From contig OX457024.1 of the NCBI GenBank assembly GCA_949752745.1, positions 112,763,414-112,827,413 of the forward strand: DNA of 64,000 nucleotides. The letters run 5' to 3'. Below the pieces are notes generated by a model, which worked only from the letters and a program-made list of their open reading frames with translations, searched no databases and was not told where the DNA came from. Shown here piece after piece: positions 46,941 to 59,149 of this stretch. The stretch is from Protula sp. h YS-2021. Taxonomy: Eukaryota; Annelida; Polychaeta; Sabellida; Serpulidae. Numbering within the stretch: position 1 is the stretch's first letter; each line of letters starts with the position of its first letter. The position numbers and the translations under genes were made by a program.

Positions 46941-48879
46941 CCTTTGGACCACCCCCAATCCATTCTTAAAAAAATTGTGAATACTAGAAATGATCCACAT
47001 TTTAATTCGAGTACGATAAAATGCAAGTCAGCAATGAGCTTTTCTGTTTAAAACAGTGCATTATAATTGACTTATGGCATTTCGTCGAACCTTCTAATAC
47101 GTCTAGCTTTCTAGATCTCAGCTGTTTAAAAAAATCTGTTTTGTACTTCTCTACGATACATTTTTTATAATCCATACATCAGTAGTCAATATTTTGCACT
47201 TATTTCACACGAGTTGGTTGTCCTGAAAAAAAGGACTGAGGTTTTTTAATAGCTGGTCTTTCTTGGAAAAGTAAGCGTTAAGAAACGTGTTTATTGTCTC
47301 ATCCATATATCCATGTAAACTGTATATGTAGAAAGCGACCTTAGCACTGCACTCAAAATTCAATACTTGATAAGGGACAGTTAACACTGTTCAATTAGCA
47401 TGAGAAAAATGTGTATTTGTATTCTGTTACCGAAGTCATGGGCAGAAACGTTTTCCTGATTTCTAGACCATTGATTCATCTGAACACATATGTTCAATTA
47501 ACCGAATTTTAGATTTTGGTATTTTTTCAGAGCATTCTAAGCATTTTTATCAGTTTATGTGACAGACATGGTAACTTCAACAGCGCATAATTTCAAAACG
47601 ACTAGACCGATATCATCCATTTTTTCACTGTAGTGTCCAGCAGGATTTTAGCTACAAATGTCAGAAGATCTTAGTTTAAAAGTTATTGAACCTGATGGTG
47701 AACGCTGTATTCAGTTTCAGCAATATTATAAGCTTACTGAAGCCTACAGCTTTATCACACTTGGTGTAGGAAATTGGATGCACGATTACACGATAACTTC
47801 TGTAAGAATTTTATGTAAAGAGGATGAAACTGAAAATGCATCAAGTTATCAATTTTGTTTCAAAGGTAAGATATAAAACCTTTTAACATTGCTTAAAAAC
47901 TCATTTAAATGTTGAAGGCGTAGCAACAATATTTTTATTTCTAGCCAATGTAATTTTATGTGAGTTGTTTCAAAGTCAATGAAGTATTACAACAATGAAG
48001 TATTACAACAGATGACCGAAATTTTAAAAGAAGCCATATATGAACATGCTTAAAAAATTCACGTGATACTGTCAGCATATTAAAGGAAATAGTGAAACAT
48101 ATCACCAAAGAAATAAAGCAAGTCTGACGCAGCACAAGTCGGTAGAGGCAGAAGAATAAGTCTTGGTGGACATGCACAACAGGAAATTCTCGAAGCTGAA
48201 AATGGATCTGACTTTCTACAAGAAATGCGACCAGACAACATGAAGAATGTATTATTATATGGTAGTTATAAGCGTGTTCTTTTAAATATGTTTCCAACTA
48301 AACTAAACAAATTTACATAATTTCAACTCGAGTGAAGCTTTATATCAATATGAGCAGTTTTTAAGCAGTTTTTCAAGATTTCATGTAGAAATGGATATGA
48401 AGCGAAACGCATAGCTAAAGCAAAAACCCACGCACCTCGTGGCACACATTGACGGTAAGCAAAATGCGTGACGTTTTGTTTAAACAATGAAATCAATGTG
48501 TATTATTTGGTAAAAAGTTAAAAAAAGTAGAGATAAGACTTTAGTTGAAGCGAAAGGACAAATTGTGAGGAGGTCGTGTCAAACAAATATCATCTCCATT
48601 ATATCCTGGAAAGAATGTAATGGGAAGGCTGTTTAAAAGCTACCTCTGTGTGTTTAATTAGAGTGGTACATTAAAGTTTGCATCAAAATAACTCAAGAAT
48701 GAATTAAAAACTTGAAAAATATTAAAGTTTATATGTGTGAATTGTAGTGCACAACATACTCTTTTACTGTTTTCTCTGAATTAGAAAAACTTCAGTTAAG
48801 TTATTCATATTTGCATGTCAATAAAAATTTTATTATGTGAATGATTGGTTTCATTTTGAGTAAAGGTGACAACGTGGAA
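46941..48879. other. No assignable gene; possible left part of the Polinton
   Basis: A 72-codon frame at 47658-47876 (MSEDLSLKVIEPDGER...) ends in a donor-like AAAGGTAAGAT and is unknown to me. The rest is broken frames. It may be decayed Polinton sequence or unrelated. Confidence 0.35.
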
Positions 48880-49930
48880 AGACCACTTAACCAATACTTA
48901 CTTTAAACCTGGAATGCTTGGAGTATTTGCAAGACCCAATAAATTGTACAAATTACTGAAACAAAACAAACGGCCTGTACTATATTCCGCAATGAAAATT
49001 GGTTACAAGACCAAGATGCCTTTTGTTTACTTCAACCAGTGAATACAAATTTAAAAGACAACGCATCATTACCCGTTGTATTGATGATATGTGGGATGTG
49101 AACTTGGCAGATATAGCCAATATTGCAGAACATAATGTTGGGAATCACTTTCTACTAATTGTCACTGATGTCTTTTCTTGTGGGTACAACCTATTCCAAC
49201 CAAAGACCATATGCGTGTCATTCAAGCATTTCAAACGATTTTTCAAGAAACAACAAGTAGACATAGAACATTGAGGTCAGATAATGGAACACAATTTAAG
49301 AACAGATGGGTAAAGCAATTCTAAATAAAGAAGACATTCACACATAAACTACCAAGAATGAGACGAAAGCCAACTTTGCTGAAAGAGTCATACGTACTCT
49401 CAAAGGGATGATGTATCGCTATTATCTCCATCGACAAACGTACCGATATACAGATATTTTACAAGACTTCGTCAACAAGTTTAATCATAGACTTCATGGA
49501 TTCTTACTAAATGGATTATCACCAGTAGACATTACCAAGAAGATTGAACCTAAAGTGTGAAAACACATGTATATTGATAAATTGAAATTGAAATCAAAGA
49601 AAAAGGCAATACTCTACAAGTTATCATTCGTAAACATGTTCGCATTTCACACATGAAATATGTATTTCAAAGGGATTACCGTATAAAATGGACACAAGAA
49701 GTGTTCATTGTCACACAGTTGTCAGAAAGAAGGAATACACTTGTATCGGGTCAAAGACTTCTCAGACGAAGATATTGATGGTCATTTCTATGAAGAAGAA
49801 TTGCAAGCTGTTACAAAAGACATTCAATCCGTATACAAAATTGAAAAAGTTTTGAAGACACAAAAAAGACCAGGTCTGAAAGAGCTATTTGTCAAATAGT
49901 TAGGTTGGCCAAAGAAATTTAATAGTTCAG
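48880..49930 (+). pseudogene. Polinton integrase remnant with chromodomain-like tail
   Basis: The DDE/retroviral-type integrase would insert the element. Seen in shifting frames: YFKPGMLGVFARPNKLYKLL (N-terminal), LIVTDVFS (49155-49180, first catalytic Asp), RSDNGTQFKN (second Asp), TKANFAERVIRTLKGMMYRY (catalytic Glu), DILQDFVNKFNH, then a tail with YKIEKVLKTQKRPG and GWPKKFNS like a chromodomain. At least four frameshifts or stops, so inactive. Confidence 0.82.
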
Positions 49931-49955
49931 TAAGGGAATTTGATATTCAAGCGCT

Positions 49956-50500
49956 ATGAAGCATCCGTTTACATGTCTGGTTTCTGGACCAACAGATAGT
50001 GGGAAAACAGCTCTTTTGAAAGTTCTCATTGAACAAAAAGTCATTTAACCATTTCCTAAACATATTTTATAGCTCTATGCTGCGAATCAGCCCTCGTACA
50101 AAGACATGAAAGGAGTGACATTTCATCAAGACATTCCAGAATATATTGAAAAGCGTTTTAATCCAACACAGAATAACTTACTCATTACTGATGATCCAAT
50201 GGCCAAATGTCACAGTGATGAACGCATGACCAGACTGTTTCCTATTGGAAGTAGTCATAAAAATCTAAGCATTTTTTTCACCCTACACAATCTGTTTCAC
50301 CATGGAAAGAAAATATGCAATATTAGTTTAAATAAAAATTACATTATTCTCTTTAAAAATCCAAGAGATAGTCAAAAGAGTCATTACATTGGCTCGATAT
50401 ATGTATCCAGGGAAAGCTCAGTTTATTATTGTAGCATAGGTAGATGCTACGAGCAAACCTCATGGCTATTTGTTTATTAATTTGAAATCAAAGACAGAAG
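49956..50500 (+). pseudogene. Polinton FtsK/HerA-type packaging ATPase remnant
   Basis: Starts MKHPFTCLVSGPTDSGKTAL with a Walker A site (GPTDSGKT), then stops near 50046 and 50071. The second part carries NNLLITDD (Walker B), TLHNLFHHGK and SLNKNYIILFKNPRD, all landmarks of this family. In active elements it would power DNA packaging into capsids. Broken by at least two stops. Confidence 0.85.
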
Positions 50501-50639
50501 ATAAGTTGCGTACATGAATTGCACATGGATTCTACCAAGTGATACACATTACCTTTATGTGAATAAAACAGTATATGAAGAAGAATTACAAAGTTTGGTT
50601 TGAATGTCAAGATGTCTAAGCGAATTCAAGCGAATCATC

Positions 50640-51480
50640 CTTTATATATTAGCAAGTCGCAGTGCTAAACGACGTCAATCCTTATTGAAGCAAGCCACAA
50701 AAGATGCACTGATCAGTTTGTTTGAACTACGCTTAAATATATTGCATGAAGCCACATATGTATCAAAAACTAAAGTATGAACAGCACACCATTCGACAAC
50801 TGGCTGATAAGACATTTTTCGTCAAGCGTAAAAAAAGTTGATTAATCAGAAAGGTGGATTTATTGAAACAATTGCGAGAAGTGTGCTTCCTTTCTTAGCT
50901 TAATGGTTATTTTAAAAAATGAAGCATGCATTGAAAATGGTCCTTATTCCTGAATCAGAATATAGAAAATTATTGTCAAGTCAAACTTCAAATGATGATA
51001 TTAAAGCTAAAGTTAATGAACTTTTAAAAAAGAAACGAAATCGTGGAACTGCAACGGAAATGTCTCACTTTCTTGACCGCCATTTACGAGCAATTCAGTC
51101 AGAATAACAACTAAAGTCTGCTGCTGTAGATACTGCGGCTGCTACAGAAAAATTAGAAAAGTCACACGAGTTATCATTTCTAAACTATTTTTAACCTATA
51201 TATCACGTGAAAGTAACATAAACTATTGTAGAACTTAAGAAATATGGTACGAGCTGGGCAGGTGAGAATGAACTTGTGCTAAAAATTGGAGATGTAATTG
51301 AACATTCAAACATTATTGATTGACTGAAAGAAGCATTGGTTGTTACAAAAAGAAAACAACGACAAGTACCACCACGAGGTAGGAAGCAGTTTACTCAGGA
51401 AATTGTAGATACTAATATTCCAAAAACTGTTTTTGGCAAAAAGAAACAGCGTCAAAAAAGATGTTAAGTGTTATGTTAAG
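50640..51480 (+). pseudogene. Polinton small virion-associated protein remnants
   Basis: Several short broken frames: one ending with a hydrophobic GGF...PFLA stretch (to ~50900); 50919-51107 with VLIPESEYRKLLS and a coiled-coil-like charged stretch; and a basic one with VPPRGRKQF near 51370-51470. Position and composition match the small proteins between the ATPase and the capsid-associated gene in Polintons. Individual names uncertain. Confidence 0.55.
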
Positions 51481-51689
51481 AAAATGAAACTACAACTCAT
51501 ATTCGTGTAAAAATAAGATATGCAAGTGCTTGTTGTCAAGGCAAAGTAATGCTCAGCAACAATATGAACAATGTACGCAGCGTGTGCAATGCATACGGTG
51601 TACATATTACACGAAATGTGAATGGCGCGCGCAATGCACAAAGTAATGTATATACACATCCAGTCCATTAACGCGCATTTAGTGATATC

Positions 51690-52390
51690 ATCGAGGATAC
51701 GATTTAGTGATCATAGAGTCAACAAGTTTTTGCATTACGTTGCTTAGTAATGCTAGCGTGAACCATTATCCTACTAATAAAGTCTTTAACTATCAAATTC
51801 GTTTGCCTCGTACATTATATTTGAAAGGAAAATATGATGTGGCCTTAGCTGAAATTCAATACCTACACACATGGATGACAATGAAACAAGGCATAAACTA
51901 TACTCTTGATTATCGGTCATCATTAGATGATAGGTTCTATGAAGTTGCCATTCCATATGGATACTACCGATCTATACCTGAATATGTAATGAAATAAATG
52001 AAGCATTACAAAGATCTGTTACTGCAAACTCTATTTGGTTAAAGTATGATAAAATTGGACGAAGAGTTTCTCTTATTTTGAGAAATAATTATGATAGTGT
52101 CTTTTCTACTGGATTAGCTGAGATTATATAGATAAATGGTATAAACAATCTGATCCTGCTGAACACCAAGCAGATGTGAAACATGGATTTTATAAACTTT
52201 ATGTGTGCTGCAGTATTTGCAAGCCACAAGTGTTGGAGATTGTTATGTTCCTTTACTACGTTCTGTTCCCATTGAAGGTGATTATGGTGATATTATTATG
52301 ACAATTTATGAAAAACCTCATTGCGTGCATGTTAACACATCAAAATTTGACATGATAGAATTTAATATTTGGAAGTAGAGTATTAATCAC
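51690..52390 (+). pseudogene. Polinton capsid-associated protein remnant
   Basis: SFCITLLSNASVNHYPTN, then NYQIRLPRTLYLKGKYDVAL and AEIQYLHTW (51720-51880), with a later block VGDCYVPLLRSVPIEG-DYGDI and SKFDMIEFNI near 52235-52370 in another frame. The N- and C-terminal blocks match a conserved Polinton protein usually placed near the capsid genes. At least two stops or frameshifts separate them. Confidence 0.65.
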
Positions 52391-52543
52391 CATTCCAAGA
52401 AATTGTATCATGCGACCAATAACATCATAACATCCGGTCTTGATCCACCATTGTTAGCATGTAAAATGTGAATTAAAAAAATCTTCTAAAATTCAACGTG
52501 TTGTCAATTAATCTACAGTTATGAATAAGACCACAAATCTACA

Positions 52544-52558
52544 TGGTGTCAGAAGCAG
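52544..52558 (+). promoter_or_regulatory. Primer binding site of the gypsy element
   Basis: TGGTGTCAGAAGCAG starts with the TGG expected of a site pairing with a tRNA 3' CCA, and lies 58-72 bases before the gag start. The preceding ...CTACA would be the end of the 5' LTR. Confidence 0.6.
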
Positions 52559-52615
52559 TTTATGTTACAAAAATTTGTCGGGATAAAAGTATAGCCTTGG
52601 CGAGAAAAGTGTGAT

Positions 52616-53257
52616 TTGATATGTCAAAAGTTAGCTCGTGACTTTTCCTTTGTAACACGGATGGAAAAAATGGGAGAAGGTTTAAGGAAACCAGATCCAT
52701 TAAGCTTTGAGGGAAACGTTGGTGAAAACTGGCGTTATTTCAAAGAGGAATTTGAAATATATTACAATGCGGTGTTAGATGGTAAGTCTTCAAAAGTGAA
52801 GGCGTACACGCTGTTAAATCTTGCTTTTCCAGAAGCCATCGCTCAAGATAAATCAAAAGAAAATGTAGACAATTTGATACAAAAGTTCAATGATCTGTCT
52901 AACCCTCAGTCAAGTCTGACAATGGAACGCCATTTGTTCTTTACACGAAGCCAAAAAGTTGGTGAAAGCATTGACGCTTACATAAATGACTTGGAAGAAA
53001 AGGCCAAATCCTGTGAATTCTGTGCCTTAAACGACGGACTTGTCTGTGATCGAGTCGGGTCTGGAGTGATATCTGACCAACTACGCAGAGTCTTGTTGAA
53101 AGAACGTGACCTTACCCTGGCCAGAGCCATAGAACTCGGAAAACTGGATGAAATTATCCAGTCCCTACTGAAACAGTTCAAGAAAGAAAAAGAAGTCAAC
53201 CCCGTGACTCACACTCGAAAAACAAAGAACAGTGTGGAAAATGCGCGGCAGCAGTGA
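52616..53257 (+). CDS. Gypsy Gag polyprotein, 213 residues
   Basis: Structural protein of LTR retrotransposon particles. LSFEGNVGENWRYFKEEFEI near residue 30, SKVKAYTLLNLAF, and FFTRSQKVGESIDAYINDL are the conserved landmarks of Gag of this group. The frame is open but ends early. The CCHC knuckle CKKCGRINHFQKLC follows at about 53280-53325 in another frame, so one frameshift separates it. An ATG at 52661 is an alternative start. Confidence 0.8.
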   Translation: MICQKLARDFSFVTRMEKMGEGLRKPDPLSFEGNVGENWRYFKEEFEIYYNAVLDGKSSKVKAYTLLNLAFPEAIAQDKSKENVDNLIQKFNDLSNPQSSLTMERHLFFTRSQKVGESIDAYINDLEEKAKSCEFCALNDGLVCDRVGSGVISDQLRRVLLKERDLTLARAIELGKLDEIIQSLLKQFKKEKEVNPVTHTRKTKNSVENARQQ

Positions 53258-53437
53258 CGTGTGTCCAGCAGAGGGGAAACAGTGCAAGAAGTGTGGCCGG
53301 ATAAACCATTTCCAAAAGTTGTGCAAAAGCTCACGTGACACGCGATTCTTGACCCAAGAAGGCACCCAGTCCCAAGAACTGGTAAGCGAAGTGCTTAGAT
53401 AAATGAAAGCGATTTATCTGTTAGTGAGGAATGTTTT

Positions 53438-53806
53438 ATGACTTACTCTATCGATAGCAGGAACGGGCACGAAAAAGTCGAAATTCATGCCACATTGAAT
53501 ATAATGAGCGAACAGGTTAAAATTAAAATTGACACAGGAGCAAAGCGCAAAGTTCCAATTGCAATGAAAGATAGGATTAAAGCCGAGCTTGACACCATGG
53601 ATGATGCTACCTCCAGGATGGAAGAGCCGACAGATTGGTGTAGCAACACGGTATGGGCTAAGAAGAAAAATGCAAATGAGATTAATGATTTCTTCCACTA
53701 TCAATATTTGGAAGAAAATAATTCGATTATTTTATCAGCTAAACAAATCACGGCTCGAATAGAACGAACAGTTTCAGTAAAACAACATTTTTATTATATC
53801 CGTTAG
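53438..53806 (+). pseudogene. Fused remnant of gypsy protease and reverse transcriptase
   Basis: VKIKIDTGA (aspartic protease active site) is followed at once by VPIAMKDRIKAELD and EEPTDWCSNTVWAKK, the N-terminal edge of reverse transcriptase. The rest of the protease is deleted in frame, and RT breaks off soon after. Not functional. Confidence 0.75.
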
Positions 53807-54119
53807 AACACACAGAACAGCAAAAAATCTAATGAACTTCTTACGTTATTGAATCCCTTTCTTTATAAGTAATTTCACAAATTACAAGTAAACAATATGA
53901 AGAAACACTAAAACAGAAAACAATTTCTGCCCAATTCAATTAAATTGCAATATTTATATAGAGCTTGTTAAGTCTTGCTCTAAGTGCTCAGATAATACAT
54001 TATAGCATTATTTTTAAAATACTGAAAGGAATTAAATGAATTTAAAAAATAATGAGTTAAAATCAATAGTAGATTATAAGTTTACTGTCTTATATTTCAT
54101 TATAAGCCAAGCTAATTAG

Positions 54120-55150
54120 GTATGCCTTATATCTTCTAAGGATCTGTCAGTTCATATGGGCCTAGACAGTTGACTTCATAGACTCGGTGCCGCATTGCAA
54201 TAGGTCCTGTTGCCGTCTTTTTCTCTCGAAAAAGGAATTCATCACCTTAACAATTAAATCGCTAATGTACGACGGCTCTTTCCCATGAATGGCTTCATAT
54301 GTAATCACGTTCACCATATCAATGCCCTTTGGCATTCCCCTATATCATGGGATATTGGGAAGAGGTAATCATGTTCATGATATTTTGCAACTATCCAGCA
54401 CCTTCCTGCGTCTGCATAGAAACAGCACGTTTGTCCGTATATAGCAGATGTGATGTTCCATTTATTTAACGGCTAAAACTCTTGATACTAGAAGACACTC
54501 GACTACCTCATCCCCTAGTGAAAAAGAGTTCACTGAAATTCTTGATGATAATGACTAGTGATAACACTAATCTCAAGTTTTTTTCTTGGTTTAGTTTTAA
54601 TTTATTTTCTCTGCATCGATTTACCTTTAAGAGGGATTTCCCGGGAGCGTTTCCTAGTGTGAATTTGTAACGACCTGTAATATTTGGCAGCGGAGATAAA
54701 ACAAGAGTTAAAGAAGCAGAGTCATCGGCATTATATTGGTAATTTGTCCTGATTTTGCAAATAATTGGTCCTATTGGTCTTATGTACTTTTGGTATAGAT
54801 GTGAACCATACATCGACCCTTGAATAACTGAACACTCTAACCTTGAAGGACTGAACACTCTAACGGAGTATGTTTTAAACTACTTTCCACCAACTTTGGC
54901 AGAAAATGACCTATCACGAAGATGGGAACAAAACCATTCAATTGCATTCATTTGGATTCCAAAGGATATATCCAAGCGAGTTAGCAAGATCGAATGACCC
55001 ACCTTGCCAAAGTAGGCGGAGAGATTTCATAACGTAAGAAACACTCCGAGACACTCATCCAAGTCTATAATCATATGCTTGCACGTCCGATGTTGGGCGG
55101 TTTCTAAAATGCAGACTGAAAATCTTCACTTGAATTGTATTCTATCACCT
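54120..55150 (-). pseudogene. Decayed non-LTR reverse transcriptase (CR1/L2-like)
   Basis: On the - strand, in several frames: GHSILLTRLDISFGI and WFCSHLRDRSFSAKVGG (near 54880-55010), SVIQGSMYGSHL (corrupted PQGSVLGP, near 54820), ADDSASLTL (corrupted catalytic block, near 54730), NKLKLNQEKN (near 54600), and YISDLIVK near 54250. Order and spacing match reverse transcriptase. Many stops and shifts; much older than the copy at 37612. Confidence 0.75.
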
Positions 55151-55199
55151 TTCGACGGTCAATTTAGTTTTATTGACGTAAAAACTGTAATGAAAATAA

Positions 55200-57780
55200 T
55201 ATAAACATATACACAATTTAATAATGATTGTTAAGCTGATAGAGAAAAAAGGAACCCAAGTTTCAACAACTTGCATAACATCTATGAAGGATCAATGTCA
55301 CTGTCAAGTTTAAGTCAATCTCATCATAACATATAAATTTTATATACACTTACAGTAGATCATATAAACATAAATATGTAAATAATAAAAATTACATTTT
55401 ACGAACCTTTTTGACTCTATCAATCCGAAAAACGCTGGTTGACCTGTTTATCCCTCGCCGTCCCAAGATCAAATGACATTGGGACCACTATATCGAGAGG
55501 GGAATTTCACATTCCGAGAGGGGGGTTCAGAGTAATGGCGAGAGGAGTTCAGGGTAATGACGAAATACGAGTGGATTGTTTTATGTTGGACATATTCTAT
55601 TGACCTCCTTAAAATATGGGTGCGTAATGAAAGAGCACATCATGATTTAGACCACTTACATAAAAATTAAGAAAATAAACACAACTGGTCATATGACCGT
55701 TACAGGAATAGAATCTGGTCCAGAGGATTTGTTTTAGTAATCGCTAATAAACTTTCTTACTTCATTTTCAGAGAGTTTCTAAAAATCTAAAAAGCTAGAA
55801 AGTACCCTACAAAAACGAAAAACACACGCAAAAATATTTAAAATTAACTGAAAATTGTGCAGTAAAGCAAAGAAATGTTACAAAAACAAAGGTTATTTAT
55901 TTCAGCATATATTTCATGTGGTCTTTAAACTGGGGTGTAAGGGCCAGACGCTCGACATTTAGATTCGATACAAAACACAGCCTTTTCTCGGCAGGCGGAT
56001 TGTTTAAGCACGAAAAAATATGGGCTAGTATTTGTTTGTGCTCATGCAGAAACGTAGTTGTTTTATGTCGTCTTTATTGTTCAGGCTATATTTACACTAT
56101 TGTGAGGAATACTATCAGGATGTAGCTTGAACACGAATGCGTTCATATCGAACACTGAGACCGAGCAGCAGCACTATTCTTGTGCATGTGTGTTATGTAT
56201 GTAGTATGTAGTATGGGCCTCCATTTTATGATTTTCCACGGCCGCTAATTCAACACTTATCGAACTGATTGTGAACATTGTATGACTTTCTTGTATGCTT
56301 TTCTTCTTGCCGCTAACACATAAGTTTACAAAAAATAATGTTTACATTATATTAATATCTATATATTCGCAAACTTCTGGCCTGTAAAATGAAGGTTTAA
56401 CTTATTTAAAAAAAGTTAAACTTTCAGTCGCTTATGATATTTATTTCAGTATTTCGTAAAGACACAATAAATTGACACCATTTACATTACTATAACCCAT
56501 GCATGGTGGATAGCTGTAATTGTCTCCACAAATAAGTTTGAGTTCGAAAAGACGTAGCCGGAAAGAGTAACGCTTGTGCTGTATTTAATACTTAAAAAGC
56601 AAGCGACCTCTTGTAAATTCCTTTAGTTTACGCAAATTATCAAATTTCCAATCTGTCTATTTCATCTATTTTTTGTTAATTTATACATAATTTGTGATTT
56701 ATGAATGTTCCTTCCAAAGAAAAACACTCTAATATAAATAATGAGGTGTAGTATATACCAGAAGGCAAAAAAAGCTACATGAAACAGAAAGGTAGCTATA
56801 TTAAAGATTTCTATTATTTTAAATTAAGTTAAAATATGTTTTTTATAATAAACAGACACTGATGAGTTTACTGCTTTTGAGTAAAGCTCAGTTTCAAACA
56901 TAAAATTTTATGCAATTACGCGTAATTTTCAAGGAGGATTAAATGGTTAGATTGTTAATTGCTCCATCGCTAAATACACAAACATGAGTTAATTTAAAGG
57001 ACATTTTAACAAGTCACACGAATTTAAGAATACTTGGAGTGTGCAAATTGAAGAACACCACCATTACAGTAGAATTATATCTATCTGTCTAGCTTACATT
57101 TTACATGGTAATTTTTTCAATAAAGTTTCTATACTGGTTTTATAGCATGTATACTTATAACATTTGCTTGTACGAAGCCTAATCAGAATTATCTGCTAAT
57201 AATTTCATTTGTAAATATAATATATAAACTAGGAGTAATTGAATACTTTCGTGTAATTTTAGAATATCATTCGGTGCAGTACCTAAATTTATGCTGTTGG
57301 CATAATTTAGTATTAAAGATTTTTTTAAATATTTGTAAAACGTCTTATAAAAAAGATGAGCGAAGTGTATTTTAACGATATTCTGTTGCTCACCTTTACT
57401 TCATCTTCTCACATTATCTAAATGCCGCTGTCTTAAATTGATTATTAGGCTGAAATATACCTGCAAAAATTAGATCAATAATTTCCAATAGATTAAGAAT
57501 TGTGAAGTGCATATGATGTTTTTATCAATAATGTGCGATTTTGATTTATTGATCATTGGTTATAAATTGTGGCAGTGATGATTGTAGTGCAAATGTGAAA
57601 TGAAACACGTATGACCTTGTCCGATAATATTGTGAGAAAGACCAATTGATTTTCTGTAATTTATATAACTAATGCTATAACAAATGTAAACGTAAATGAA
57701 ATTATACACAGCATGATTTAGCTTTTATTACAGGCTGACTGAAGGAGATACTTGGAAACCATTATATTTTTACTGTTAAA
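55200..57780. other. No feature recognised
   Basis: AT-rich intergenic sequence. A GAGAGGGG-type inverted fragment near 55490-55560 may be a MITE scrap. No exon supported on either strand. Confidence 0.4.
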
Positions 57781-57814
57781 AACACAAAACAATGATTTAG
57801 TAAGACATTTTGAA

Positions 57815-59149
57815 CTACATTTTTTGCATAACAGTCTTCAGAAATTCTGTTGCATTCTGGCAATCATTTCCTTTACTCCAAAATAAACCAAAGTTTTCTA
57901 CAACGGTGGTTTTATTTTCATAACGATTCAAATATTCACACAATTGACAGGCATAATCATCTCGCTGCATTCTCCGGGCTTGGAAATACTTTTTCCAAGT
58001 GAAGAAATTATTATATAGTGCATCATTTTTATCTAAAAATATCAAGTAATTTGCTAGAGCCTTTGGCGAGTCATAATTAAGCACATCAATGTATGAGTGA
58101 GGGGGTAACAGCTGACTGTAGCTCGCACCCCCGAACACTACAGGAATAATATTCAATTTTAGCATGTTATACAATTTTTCAGTGACATACTCAATGCATA
58201 TAGAATTTTCAAAAGCCAAATAGAATTTGTAATCTTTTTCTAACATTGTAAGACAAGGGTCAGTTCCATTGAGTGACAGATAGCGGGGACAAGAATGATT
58301 ACCGCAGTGGCCATAAATATCCACCGTCATATGTTTTTGTAGCTCTTTGACATACTGTTCACGTCCGCTGTTACTGTGACAATGGCTCACAAACCAAGCT
58401 GCTAGTTTGGTTTTCCCTTCTGCGTTATTGATATGTTGATGCTTATGAGGAATAGCATGTCTTGTGATATATCCATAAGGAAGGTGTAATGTAGAAGCTG
58501 ATTTGTATGACATCGTTGCATTAAAAATTAGATTAAAGTTGCTAAGATTTTCTTTAAAAAAGAGCGGCGACTCCAAATTAAATGATATCCATTTCTGCCA
58601 TTTCGAACGATGTTTTGGTAACCAATTTTTAATTCTTATACTCGACAGTTGTACTAATACGGCATTCACTTTGCGTATCAAAGCTCTGTTGTGTGTTATA
58701 TTGCAATTAAAAAATGAACAGTTTTTGAATAATAAATCACCTTCAACTAATGCATTCTCAAAGAAAGCAAACCTAGACCAAGGTAAAATCGTAAAGATTT
58801 TGTTACTAAACCTACTATCTTCATTACTCTGAACAGCTTGATCAGAATAAACGACATAGTTATTATTTACATCTACACCATTATTAACCACACAGTTATT
58901 CATGTTTTCAACCTTATTTTCATCTATACTATTATTAACCACACAGTTATTCATGTTTTCAACCTTATTTTCATCTACACTATTAATAACCACACAGTTA
59001 TTCATGTTTTCAACCTTATTTTCAGCGCTGAATGAAACCAAATTAATGCCTGCGATGCTGAAATAACTTACAAAATATACAAAACAAAAAATAAAAATTG
59101 CTCTGTAAAAGTTATTTTCCAACTTTCTCAAAGACATTGTAAATCTCAC
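57815..59149 (-). CDS. Alpha-1,3-fucosyltransferase (GT10), single exon, 444 residues
   Basis: Golgi type II membrane enzyme transferring fucose from GDP-fucose to N-acetylglucosamine-containing glycans. Residues 15-38 are the signal anchor. Residues 43-93 form a stem with three 17-residue repeats (ENKVENMNNCVV). Catalytic domain: FNATMSY (209-214), FVSHCHSNSGR (253-263), VDIYGHCG (277-283), EKDYKFYLAFENS (304-316), YVTEKLYN (321-328, GDP-fucose binding), PVVFGGASY (336-344), PPHSYI (349-354), and a C-terminal CQLC (401-404). Length fits the family. I chose the Met at 59149; MSL five codons in is an alternative. No introns are visible, common for these enzymes but also compatible with a retrocopy; all key motifs are intact, so it is probably active. 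Confidence 0.95.
   Translation of the reverse strand: MRFTMSLRKLENNFYRAIFIFCFVYFVSYFSIAGINLVSFSAENKVENMNNCVVINSVDENKVENMNNCVVNNSIDENKVENMNNCVVNNGVDVNNNYVVYSDQAVQSNEDSRFSNKIFTILPWSRFAFFENALVEGDLLFKNCSFFNCNITHNRALIRKVNAVLVQLSSIRIKNWLPKHRSKWQKWISFNLESPLFFKENLSNFNLIFNATMSYKSASTLHLPYGYITRHAIPHKHQHINNAEGKTKLAAWFVSHCHSNSGREQYVKELQKHMTVDIYGHCGNHSCPRYLSLNGTDPCLTMLEKDYKFYLAFENSICIEYVTEKLYNMLKLNIIPVVFGGASYSQLLPPHSYIDVLNYDSPKALANYLIFLDKNDALYNNFFTWKKYFQARRMQRDDYACQLCEYLNRYENKTTVVENFGLFWSKGNDCQNATEFLKTVMQKM
58868..59023 (-). repeat. 51-bp coding tandem repeat in the fucosyltransferase stem
   Basis: Three copies of a 17-codon unit with a few substitutions (INSVD, NNSID, NNGVD ends). In frame, so stem length varies without loss of the enzyme. 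Confidence 0.95.

Larger units (their letters stand above)
48880..52400 (+). mobile_element. Decayed Polinton/Maverick element (right-hand gene block)
   Basis: In order on one strand: integrase with chromodomain-like tail, packaging ATPase, small hydrophobic and basic proteins, and a capsid-associated protein. This gene set is characteristic of Polintons, large DNA transposons with virus-like genes. No DNA polymerase B, major capsid or protease gene is recognised here, and I could not find the long terminal inverted repeats. All genes carry stops or frameshifts. Confidence 0.8.
52544..53806 (+). mobile_element. Internally deleted gypsy-type LTR retrotransposon
   Basis: A primer-binding-site-like TGGTGTCAGAAGCAG at 52544-52558, gag, a zinc knuckle, and a fused protease/RT scrap. 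Everything from the RT core to the 3' LTR is missing, and the LTRs are not identified. Confidence 0.78.
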
